NCBI RefSeq assembly: GCF_001467955.1
Contig: NZ_LNYR01000022.1
Location: forward strand, 97,303-159,733
Reading direction: 5' to 3'
DNA length: 62,431 nt
Source of the DNA: Legionella quateirensis
GTDB lineage: Bacteria; Pseudomonadota; Gammaproteobacteria; Legionellales; Legionellaceae
The notes beneath the pieces were generated by a model. The model was given only the letters and a program-made list of their open reading frames with translations, ran no database searches and was not told where the DNA came from. How positions within the stretch are numbered: the first letter of the stretch is position 1; each line of letters starts with the position of its first letter. This document shows positions 9,393-17,261 of the stretch, one piece after another. The position numbers and the translations under genes were made by a program.

Positions 9393-10322
9393 TTAAAGAA
9401 TAATTCGAAGAGTGACAAATGGACCGTGCGCACTTACGATATTATAGGTAAGAAACTCATATCCAGCCTGAACTCCTATTATACCCTTGCCAACCTCGGC
9501 GTCATAACCCAGTCCTAAACGAAGATCAAATGAGGGATCAACAATCCAGTCGACCTGAGTTTTAAAATCCGTATTGATAATACCGTTTGTTATTTCATAA
9601 CTTTCTCCAACCGGACCTCGTACAACAATGAATCCTGCTTGCATACTGCCTCGCATGGAAAGTTGTCCATTTTTAAGTGTCATCAATTTGATGTAATTGT
9701 CAATATAAAATTCAGGCCCCAGTCCATTTAACCATAAATGGTTGCGGTTAAATTGAACCGTGGTGGCAGACTGATACCTTGTATTTGTAATAATATCTGA
9801 ATGAAGATAATTTAGACCCATATAAAGAGACATATTTATGGGAGATTGATCCAATATGGTTTTACCAATTAACAACTCCCCATTCTGATACTTACCATAA
9901 TTGTTAGACAATGCAGAGCCGCTATAAGGTCCTAGACCTAATGGACTTGTGTTAAAAGGAATTAAATAGGGGCCGGCAACTGTGCGTTCACGGGAAGGTT
10001 TAATTTGAGTCCAACGTAACAGAGCAAGGAAATCAGACTTGCTAAAAGCATAAGTGCCAGCAATACGAAAACCAGGATTATATCCAAAAAGATTCTTATT
10101 TATTATGCCATTATTTGTTGCACCAGGAGCAGATGGTGGCGCTCCATTGACAATGATAAAATCCAGTACAGATTCCCCGGCCAAGCCTGGAATAGGGCTT
10201 TGTGACCAATAAAGAAATGTACTTTCAAGCAGCCAATGGCCTGGTTTGGGAGTTGAGTAAGTGTCAGCAGAAGCACATCCCAGTGCAAAAAAAACCAGAA
10301 GGGCAATGAACCATTTTTGCAT
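9393..10322 (-). CDS. Legionella major-outer-membrane-protein family barrel
   Basis: From the Met encoded at 10322 the protein is 309 residues, with a clear signal peptide (MQKWFIALLVFFALGCASA). The mature protein contains WLLESTFLYWSQSPIPGLAG near its start and many alternating strands, ending FVTLRIIL, as expected for a porin-like barrel. It resembles the Legionella_OMP (major outer membrane protein) family, of which species carry several paralogues. The open frame extends 33 codons further upstream, but that stretch is hydrophobic and lacks a ribosome site. The Met at 10322 places the signal peptide correctly, though its own ribosome site is weak. It is divergent from the TAL-like gene, sharing a short upstream region of about 250 bases. 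Confidence 0.75.
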   Translation of the reverse strand: MQKWFIALLVFFALGCASADTYSTPKPGHWLLESTFLYWSQSPIPGLAGESVLDFIIVNGAPPSAPGATNNGIINKNLFGYNPGFRIAGTYAFSKSDFLALLRWTQIKPSRERTVAGPYLIPFNTSPLGLGPYSGSALSNNYGKYQNGELLIGKTILDQSPINMSLYMGLNYLHSDIITNTRYQSATTVQFNRNHLWLNGLGPEFYIDNYIKLMTLKNGQLSMRGSMQAGFIVVRGPVGESYEITNGIINTDFKTQVDWIVDPSFDLRLGLGYDAEVGKGIIGVQAGYEFLTYNIVSAHGPFVTLRIIL

Positions 10323-10578
10323 TATAAGTCTGTGTAATAATAAAAAATAATCTCCATTTATAATTAAGAGATAGCTTGAAAAAAACTCAGCAATTATGAA
10401 TAAAACAGAGTAATAATGCAAAACATACTTATAGATTTTTGTACAATCAAGGAATCAATGTTGTTATTCTAAGTGTAAAAAATTTAACCACAAGAGGGTG
10501 TTGTTCATATTTTGTTAATGTTAAAATTGTACTATATTGCGACAATACAGTTTTATACAGGCAATAATCGAGCGAATT

Positions 10579-12477
10579 ATGATAAATGATGATGATTTTC
10601 CTTATTTTTCATTGAGTGATGATGAGGAACAAATGCCGAACGTACCGGGATCCTTGATCACGCCTGGTTGCTTGAATGATTCTCCTCTCGTGCCGTATGA
10701 TGTAGATGTTGATATGACGCTATCAAGTGAGTTTGATTTTTCCGGGCACGGACAAAGCTTGTCTTTGGATTTACCTGAGATAACGCTATCGGGTGATCTG
10801 GAAGATTATGTGCAGGCATCAAATACCCTTACTTTTTTGGGGTTGCAAAACCCTCCTTTGCTTTTGCCTGATGTAGCTCCTTTAACTCCAGTGACGGGCT
10901 TGTTGGATAATCCTGGTTCGAATTCTGAAGGATATTTTTCTGACGGATACAAGCCAATTTCGACTGAAAGTGTATTGAACACATCTTCAGCTTTTAAGAT
11001 GAGTTCAAAAAACCTGGATGGATGGACTGAATATAAATTTCATAAATCTGATAGCAGGGAGTCGAAGCGCGTTGTCCGAAGCGAGGAAGCGACGGCTTCC
11101 TGTTCCTCTACATCAAGTGCAAGCGTCGCTAAAATTCAGCGCACGTCGTCTGGAAAAAAGGCAACTTCAAAGGTTCGAAGCGGTGGATCTGCTTTTACCT
11201 GGGTATTACCGAAACAAGCTCATGCATCTGCTTTCTCGCGTTCTGCAGGCTCTATGTCTCAACGTTCTTCTTTGACTTTGGCCCGTCCATCATCACAGTT
11301 GGATGATGTCTTTCCATCAAGCGCATCGGTTGTTCCGGACCATCAGCAGAACCTGCCTGTCGACTCACCAGATATGATTATTTTGCCTTCAGTTACACAT
11401 TTGTTGAGTGGCAGTGCTCCCATATTGGATGGACCTGTTTTGCGCAGATACAAACGAACTTTGACCGAAGATTTATTGAAAACTCCCTTAGCTTCCAGTG
11501 CAAGAATAGAAAAGCCAGATGGGGATGATATTTTACAACCTGACAATCCCAGTCAACAATGTATGCAGCGAGCTGTTCGAGGCGAGGTATCTGCTGCTTC
11601 CAGTTCTTTCAGAGTACACAGGAGTGTCGATACAAACAACCACTTCTGGTCAGAAAGAAATACAATTAGTCTCGCTTCAGGATACGCGAAGTGCGGTTTC
11701 CCTGGAGATACCTACATAAGGTATTACAAGGCATTGGAACAACTGGGCTATAAAGAAGAGAGTATTCACTCATTATTTCTGGGCGCGGGTCAGCATGGGG
11801 GTGTTGAGGCATTGATTAGGATGCATAATACCCTTATAGGCCTTGTCAAGGACAATGGTTTAGGCCATAAGGATCTGATTAAGGCTTGTGCTTGTCCAGA
11901 GGGTGTCAAAAATCTTCAGGCTTTGATGGATCATTACACAACTCTTAGAGCACGGGGCTATTTGACTTGGGATATTATCCATATGGTATCTCGTCGTAAT
12001 GGCTCATTGACTTTAGAGAGCGTGCGTGCAAAACATGATGAGCTTATAGGTATGGGGCTTCAAATTCGAGATATTGTTTGCATAGCATTTCAACATCATG
12101 GTGCACGTAGACTGGAACTTGTTGCAGAGTTCTTCAGAACAGTATCTGAGGTTATAATACCGACTAAGCAAATTGTGGAACTGGTTACTGAAAGTGAAGT
12201 GGAGGAGCTATTTCAGGTTCTTAAAACAAAACAGGAGCGTTTGGAGGAGGAGCAGAAGGAAGCTGTTCAAAACACGGCTCATCCTTTAATGGAATCAGTG
12301 CCACAACAAAGCGTGCTATTACAGGTGCCTGCTTCGGCAAGGGCTCCAACCTTCTTTGCAGGCTCATCGTCACAAAGCCGATTATCTGCTTTAGCTTCTC
12401 CAACGCCACATCCTCCTTATGATGTTTTGCCCATTGTTTCTCGAGCAGGGGAGTACGTTATTTTTTCTTTCAAATAA
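10579..12477 (+). CDS. TAL-effector-like repeat protein, candidate nucleomodulin
   Basis: From ATG 10579 the protein has 632 residues; an in-frame TTG at 10537 is the alternative start, and neither has a strong ribosome site. The first 100 residues are acidic with interspersed aromatics (DDDFPYFSLSDDEE, SEFDFSGHG). Residues about 130-370 are Ser-rich and probably disordered, with basic patches (GKKATSKVR, RRYKR). Residues about 394-559 hold one 34-residue and four 33-residue repeats which align with TAL-effector repeats. Shared positions are Leu1 (variable), Asp/Gln5, hydrophobic 6-7, Ala or Val10, Gly15, Leu19 and Glu/Gln20, and the diresidues at positions 12-13 read QH, CP, RR, QH and ES. 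TALE-family repeats bind DNA one base per repeat; here that is inferred. There is no signal peptide, which is compatible with Dot/Icm export. The C-terminal 70 residues are Pro/Ser-rich. Confidence 0.75.
   Translation: MINDDDFPYFSLSDDEEQMPNVPGSLITPGCLNDSPLVPYDVDVDMTLSSEFDFSGHGQSLSLDLPEITLSGDLEDYVQASNTLTFLGLQNPPLLLPDVAPLTPVTGLLDNPGSNSEGYFSDGYKPISTESVLNTSSAFKMSSKNLDGWTEYKFHKSDSRESKRVVRSEEATASCSSTSSASVAKIQRTSSGKKATSKVRSGGSAFTWVLPKQAHASAFSRSAGSMSQRSSLTLARPSSQLDDVFPSSASVVPDHQQNLPVDSPDMIILPSVTHLLSGSAPILDGPVLRRYKRTLTEDLLKTPLASSARIEKPDGDDILQPDNPSQQCMQRAVRGEVSAASSSFRVHRSVDTNNHFWSERNTISLASGYAKCGFPGDTYIRYYKALEQLGYKEESIHSLFLGAGQHGGVEALIRMHNTLIGLVKDNGLGHKDLIKACACPEGVKNLQALMDHYTTLRARGYLTWDIIHMVSRRNGSLTLESVRAKHDELIGMGLQIRDIVCIAFQHHGARRLELVAEFFRTVSEVIIPTKQIVELVTESEVEELFQVLKTKQERLEEEQKEAVQNTAHPLMESVPQQSVLLQVPASARAPTFFAGSSSQSRLSALASPTPHPPYDVLPIVSRAGEYVIFSFK
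11758..12255 (+). repeat. Five TALE-like coding repeats
   Basis: Repeat starts fall at 11758 (34 codons), 11860, 11959, 12058 and 12157 (33 codons each). Three central units run LGHKDLIKACACPEG, YLTWDIIHMVSRRNG and LQIRDIVCIAFQHHG in their first halves, each then continuing with Leu19 and a helical second half ending in Gly33, except in the fourth unit. The fifth keeps KQIVELV but lacks Gly15. DNA identity between units is low, so they are old and not a recent expansion. Confidence 0.7.
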
Positions 12478-12664
12478 GCCAAAATTTTTTTTCTGAGTTG
12501 TGTGATTGGGCTTTCTGAGATCTTTAGTGAACTAGGTTTTGGTGATTGGATTGATGTGCGTTTCAGGCCAGTTTATGCTAACTAAAGCGTATAACTAGCC
12601 TGGACGAATTTAGAACAATAAACCCGAAACTTAAATTGTCGCTTGATGCTTGAGTTCGGCTGTA

Positions 12665-12982
12665 TTATCCCCCAAACCGATCAAAGTTTAAGGCACGATT
12701 CTGACATTCATATTCAGGTTTGTTTTCGGAAACAGCATCAATTAGGGTATTTTTTGCATACTGTAACGCTATAAATCCTCCCACTACGGCTGCCAGAGAA
12801 CCAACAAATCCAATAAAGTTATATACCAGAGCAAAATACTCAGTTTTAACTTCACAACTGTCTATTGTACCACCCCATTGAGGAGGTAGACCCCCATAAG
12901 CTTTATTGCACTCTTTACCAAACTCATTCGGATTCTTCTCAAAACCTAAATCTTTGGGAAGCCAATCAAATAAAGTGCGCAT
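12665..12982 (-). CDS. Small single-pass membrane protein
   Basis: A 105-residue protein beginning MRTLFDWLPKD. The ATG at 12982 is chosen because AAGGAG lies about eight bases upstream; the open frame extends 13 codons further but without such support. One transmembrane segment is visible in the middle (FIGFVGSLAAVVGGFIAL), with three cysteines outside it. I recognise no family. The short frame directly upstream overlaps it by 17 bases and may be translated together with it. Confidence 0.5.
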   Translation of the reverse strand: MRTLFDWLPKDLGFEKNPNEFGKECNKAYGGLPPQWGGTIDSCEVKTEYFALVYNFIGFVGSLAAVVGGFIALQYAKNTLIDAVSENKPEYECQNRALNFDRFGG

Positions 12983-13133
12983 AATTTCCGATCTCCTTAA
13001 TAGAATAATTTTTATCATCACCTAGGGGCTCATACATACAACCAGTTATCCCATTTCCATATGAATAATAAACATTTGCCGTTCTGATAAAAATCACTCT
13101 GTCACAAATAGGTACTGGATGAGCCATCAGCAT
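12966..13133 (-). CDS. Possible short protein overlapping the next gene
   Basis: About 55 codons beginning MLMAHPVPICDRV and ending EIGNYAHFI. Its stop lies inside the start of the downstream small membrane-protein gene, an arrangement typical of translational coupling. Residue composition is protein-like and hydrophobic near the N-terminus, but there is no clear ribosome site and no recognisable family. Confidence 0.3.
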   Translation of the reverse strand: MLMAHPVPICDRVIFIRTANVYYSYGNGITGCMYEPLGDDKNYSIKEIGNYAHFI

Positions 13134-13172
13134 ATACCGAAATAATTGTGAGAGCAATATTATTAAAAACAA

Positions 13173-13549
13173 GGTAGGTTGGGTTGTTTTGACCCAACAC
13201 CAATCTGAATGAAGCGAACTGAGAGAATATTGGTCTATTGCACTATATTAATATAACGCCATCAACACATAATTTCGTCTAGTTGTCGGACAATGCTTTA
13301 ATCGTGAGGAACTGTTGATTTTTAATTTTGCAATGGTCTGAACTCGTTTCTTAGCCTAATGGTCTTAACATGCTAAATCTGGACTTACTTATTGCCTTTT
13401 GATAGATAATTAAAATATTTAGAACTAATTATTAAGAAGTAATCCTTAATTGCTGTATTTTCAGGCTAGAGGCAAAAAAGCAGGATCTGACCACTGGTTT
13501 ACTAGGTTCTCCAGGTTCTAATCGTCTATAATTTGGATTAATTTATAGT
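13173..13549. other. Intergenic region with palindrome and dispersed repeat
   Basis: Contains a perfect 7-bp stem, GTTGGGT / ACCCAAC, at 13178-13198 and the second copy of the dispersed repeat at 13361-13492. Beyond these it is AT-rich sequence with no supported gene. Confidence 0.5.
13361..13492 (+). repeat. Dispersed ~130-bp non-coding repeat, copy 2
   Basis: Homologous along its full length to 9041-9169, with scattered substitutions, ending GGCAAAAAAGCAGGATCTGACC. The end matches the outer arm of the palindrome at 1441-1497, so all three may belong to one mobile palindrome family. Confidence 0.7.
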
Positions 13550-13564
13550 TTGAATCGAAATATT

Positions 13565-14578
13565 ATGTTTAGCCATAAAAATACTTCCAGAAGTGTAAGA
13601 ACAATCAGTGATGATTTGCTTAAAATTGCTCAGTTCATCCTGGATAAAGTTAAATTTTATGCACCCTATAGCTCGAATACCAATATAATTGAAGAGATTT
13701 CTGCAGAGCAGCCAATTCATCGTCTTCTTTGGATCAACGCAATGCGTGCCAGAAATGATCAGGATGGTATACGCCAACTTATATTGAGCTGGGATATCGA
13801 CATTTCTTCCAATGTGCCTGATGAACACTATGAGTCAGGCAGGATCAAAATAAACAGAGATCAAGTCAATATTGTAAATTTGTCTAACTATTTACAGAGT
13901 GAATGTCAGGCAGAAGATTATCACATAGAACTTAATGAGCAGTCTCAGGTTGTGGAAATAGAATGCACACTGACTGATTTAAATAATTACGTTTATGATG
14001 AAATTGAATCTCTAGAATTTAAAGAGAAACGAAAAAATAAATCTGATTACACTATTAAGGAGCGCGTAGAGAGCATTACTAAAAGATTAGCGCAATGGGG
14101 GATTGGAAATTGTTCCGACCTTTCTCAGGCAGCAATTGGTTTATTAATGCACTATCCTTCTCAAGGCTTTGCAGAATTGAATCTTCCTGGTATTAAAACA
14201 TCAGTATCCATTGAAACGTTCTCAATTGATAATGATGATCATGAATTTGTCGTAATTAACCGCAAAGCAGATTCGGATATCAATAATCCCAAAAAATGGG
14301 GTGATGATGTTGTCATTCTTGATCCATGGGTTGGAGAGTGCTACATGCTCAATGATGCCTTGTCGGGATCGAGAAAAACACTGTCTGTAGAGTATATTTT
14401 CGATGGTTCAACTTATAAAATTGAAGATAGTGGATTTATTGCTGAAGGTGCATCAGACCACTGGAAAGCAACACACTCTGAATTCGAACTATTTGAGCTG
14501 ACACCTAGAGTGTTACATCCTGAAGAAAAAATTCCGTGGGCAGATTCAAATACTCTCCAAATGAATAATGGATGTTAA
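13565..14578 (+). CDS. Unrecognised protein with a putative Cys-His-Asp hydrolase triad
   Basis: A 337-residue soluble protein with no signal peptide. The start is either ATG 13565 or TTG 13550; neither has a clear ribosome site. I do not recognise a family. In the C-terminal half three motifs stand in the order and spacing of papain-like or transglutaminase-like enzymes: GNCSDLSQAA (Cys at about 183), DDHEFVVI (His at about 226) and VVILDPWVGE (Asp at about 253). The last resembles the D-P-W seen in several bacterial effector cysteine proteases. The N-terminal 130 residues look like a separate helical domain. A Dot/Icm-exported protease or deamidase is a reasonable guess from the context, but this is inference only. 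Confidence 0.5.
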   Translation: MFSHKNTSRSVRTISDDLLKIAQFILDKVKFYAPYSSNTNIIEEISAEQPIHRLLWINAMRARNDQDGIRQLILSWDIDISSNVPDEHYESGRIKINRDQVNIVNLSNYLQSECQAEDYHIELNEQSQVVEIECTLTDLNNYVYDEIESLEFKEKRKNKSDYTIKERVESITKRLAQWGIGNCSDLSQAAIGLLMHYPSQGFAELNLPGIKTSVSIETFSIDNDDHEFVVINRKADSDINNPKKWGDDVVILDPWVGECYMLNDALSGSRKTLSVEYIFDGSTYKIEDSGFIAEGASDHWKATHSEFELFELTPRVLHPEEKIPWADSNTLQMNNGC

Positions 14579-14782
14579 TCGAATAGCATCAATTGTGTAT
14601 TTAGAGTAATTTCGTGTCAGGATTTTAAGCAAGATGCTTTTGAACACGAGAAAGAGGTGTTTTAAAATACCTATACCCAATTAAAGACTTTCAGGTGTAT
14701 CAGGGCATTCTGTCGTGAACGCTATACAAATAAAAACAATTTAATTCAGTTCGTTTGTAAACTCATCGGGACCTTGCCTGAT

Positions 14783-16756
14783 TCAGACAGTAGTCTGATA
14801 ATTTAATTGCCAATCTAAAAGCTGTTTGTAATTTTTGAATGTTTTAGACTGATGAGATGGAGTAGGTAATAAATTATTATTTATTAGTAAACTACTATTA
14901 TTCTCCCAGGTAAAATAAATCGGATGATCTAAATCAAGAGGGAATACTCCTTCAGATGAAATCCACAATTTTTCATTATATCCAAAAGCACAGGTATCCA
15001 CGTCAATCCTAGAAAGCATGTTTCGACCGCAAAGACTATTATATTTTTGGCTTGATAAACTAAATGCATATAATGTAGGGAAAATATCTTTATGAGATCC
15101 TACTCGAGAGGGATCATAATGCCAATTTACATGATTTAAGATGTTAAGGGGAACATACAAATAAAAAGGAACTGCATACATTAATACAAGCTGCTTTGGA
15201 TAAGACATACTAACATTTCTAACTTTGTGATCACCTGTTATAGCTACAATAGTATTGTTTGTTTGAGGTGAGCTTTTAATGAAATCAATAAATTCGCCAA
15301 GAAGATCGGTGGTATATCGATAGGTTTGCAATTGCATAAAATCATTCTTTGTTTTAAAGCCATATTGTTTAAAGTGTTCTTTATGAGAAATAGGCATTTG
15401 AGAATAGTGATTAGGTAATTTGAAAGGGGGATGATTTGTTATAGTTAGTATACTTATAAATACCGGCTTTTTTGCTTTCAATAATATTGACTTGGCCAAC
15501 TTAAATGCATACTCGTCAAGGACGCCATAAGAATTTTCATCTTGTGATGATTCAGGATATTTTTTCTTTAAATAAGACAAATCATATATTTTATCAACTC
15601 CCTGGACCTTTAAATACTGATCTAGATTTTCCCAGTTCATACTTTGCGAGCAGATAAAAATGGTCCTATATCCTGCTTCTTTATAGGTCCAAAATGGCGT
15701 ACCTTTAAGTGGGATATTTTTTTTAACCGAGCTGCTCAAATGGGCGTATGGAGAATGAAAAAAAATGGCTTCTAGACTATCTGTCGTCCCATTTTTCTCT
15801 GATAAAAAACGTTTAAAAATAAAATCTTTTTGCCAGTGATTATCTAACTTACCTAAGAAATTATTTTGTGTCTGTTCGCCTATCTCTAAAATATTTGAAC
15901 CCAGGCTTTCTGTAAGAATAAAAACAACATTTGGGGGATGAAGAGATAACCATGAGTTAACAGGGGTTCTATGTTGTAAGTTGTGTCCAAAGTAATTTAA
16001 TAATTTTATACCGTCCTGTTTTGTAACAGGAACAAATGAATATTTATTTTGATAATCTTGATATGCCCACCATAGCGCACTTACTGGATTAGGAACTAAT
16101 TCATTCGCAATAGGATTGGTTGAAATGTTTATATGCTGTTTTCGTAAAGGAAATGTATCGAAGCTTCCTCGGCCACATACTAGTAGAATTATAAAGTAAC
16201 AAACCATTAATATAATAAATTTGATCCTGTATGTAATTAAATTTAACGGTCGTACTAGAAGTTTTTTGATAATACCCATTGTCAGAAGTGATAACACAAG
16301 GGCAGATGCTATACTGTTCAAAATAGGGTAATTTTGCCAAACTGCTTCCAGTATGGCTGTTTTATTTTCTGAAGTGACATTATAAACAAAAATATCAAAG
16401 CTATGATTAAATGTTTTAAAATAATGATAACTAGCAAAAGAAAGTAGGGTTAATATAAATACAAGTACTACTGAGCTCGTCAAGAAAATTTTTTTTAATA
16501 AATGCCAACTCCATTCAAACCAACAAAAAATAGATGCGAGTATTAGAAGTAAAATAATAAAAATCGCAGCAATTTTTAAATCAAATCGTAGTCCAGTAAT
16601 TAATAAATTTATTATGACATTATCTTCCAGGGTACTATTTTTGGTTAAAATAAATTCATGAACCATCCAAATTCTTGTTAGCATTTGCAAAGAAACAAGA
16701 AAAGCAAACAATACCAATGAAACAAAACAGAAGTGTTTAAGCCTACTACAGTACAT
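14783..16756 (-). CDS. LTA-synthase-like sulfatase / phosphoglycerol transferase
   Basis: A 657-residue membrane enzyme. About five transmembrane segments fill residues 1-200 (for example FVSLVLFAFLVSLQML, IFIILLLILASIFC and ILMVCYFIILLVC). The periplasmic sulfatase-fold domain follows, with VVFILTESLGSN, KNGTTDSLEAIF carrying the Thr nucleophile region, and AITGDHKVRN near residue 525 as the metal-binding Asp-His. This layout matches LtaS/OpgB/EptA-type enzymes that move phosphoglycerol, phosphoethanolamine or similar groups onto envelope glycans or lipids. The substrate cannot be told apart by eye. AAGGG lies just upstream of the ATG. A small secreted protein gene lies upstream on the same strand, about 165 bases away. 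Confidence 0.8.
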   Translation of the reverse strand: MYCSRLKHFCFVSLVLFAFLVSLQMLTRIWMVHEFILTKNSTLEDNVIINLLITGLRFDLKIAAIFIILLLILASIFCWFEWSWHLLKKIFLTSSVVLVFILTLLSFASYHYFKTFNHSFDIFVYNVTSENKTAILEAVWQNYPILNSIASALVLSLLTMGIIKKLLVRPLNLITYRIKFIILMVCYFIILLVCGRGSFDTFPLRKQHINISTNPIANELVPNPVSALWWAYQDYQNKYSFVPVTKQDGIKLLNYFGHNLQHRTPVNSWLSLHPPNVVFILTESLGSNILEIGEQTQNNFLGKLDNHWQKDFIFKRFLSEKNGTTDSLEAIFFHSPYAHLSSSVKKNIPLKGTPFWTYKEAGYRTIFICSQSMNWENLDQYLKVQGVDKIYDLSYLKKKYPESSQDENSYGVLDEYAFKLAKSILLKAKKPVFISILTITNHPPFKLPNHYSQMPISHKEHFKQYGFKTKNDFMQLQTYRYTTDLLGEFIDFIKSSPQTNNTIVAITGDHKVRNVSMSYPKQLVLMYAVPFYLYVPLNILNHVNWHYDPSRVGSHKDIFPTLYAFSLSSQKYNSLCGRNMLSRIDVDTCAFGYNEKLWISSEGVFPLDLDHPIYFTWENNSSLLINNNLLPTPSHQSKTFKNYKQLLDWQLNYQTTV

Positions 16757-16922
16757 TGGTTCCCTTTAAAAAACAGTTTGGATACAACTCATCATTCAGA
16801 TATAGATGATGGTTTAATTGGCTTTATCTACTTGAATTGAGACAGATTATACAATCAATTTTCAATGGGATCAGACTTGGTGAGATCCCATTGGCTAGTT
16901 TACATGTTATTTTATCCTGAAT

Positions 16923-17126
16923 CTATTTTAGAAGAGCTCCAGGAACTGGTTGAAGATATACTCCGCTGGTATATTCTTGCCAGTTATCGGCATTTTTGAT
17001 GTTGCAATTTTTAGAAACCATATGCCATCCTGGTTCTGGATTAACACATTCTGCTTGTAATGGGCCTGCTGCAAAAATCATGGCAGCAGTAAAAAGTAAT
17101 CCAACTGTTGTTGCTTTGATCTTCAT
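16923..17126 (-). CDS. Small secreted protein with two cysteines
   Basis: A 67-residue precursor. An excellent GGAGATCCTC site precedes the ATG. Residues 1-25 form a signal peptide with an AxA-type cleavage site (PLQA, then Glu-Cys), leaving a mature peptide of about 42 residues. The two cysteines in the mature part could form a disulfide, and three tryptophan or tyrosine residues suggest a small folded domain. I do not recognise the family; a periplasmic or secreted small protein is all that can be said. Confidence 0.7.
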   Translation of the reverse strand: MKIKATTVGLLFTAAMIFAAGPLQAECVNPEPGWHMVSKNCNIKNADNWQEYTSGVYLQPVPGALLK

Positions 17127-17261
17127 GAGGATCTCCTTGGTGATTTCTTAATCTATATGCACAAAAAATAACCTATTTAAGTATAGTAGCTTCCAAAGGA
17201 TATGCAACTATCAAAATGAATAAAGGGCTTAGTCTTCAAAAATAGTACCCAAACCAGCAGA

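Noticed and set aside
10103..10306. Minus-strand 67-codon frame within the major-OMP-like gene
   Set aside because: Out-of-frame shadow of the signal peptide and early barrel coding region.
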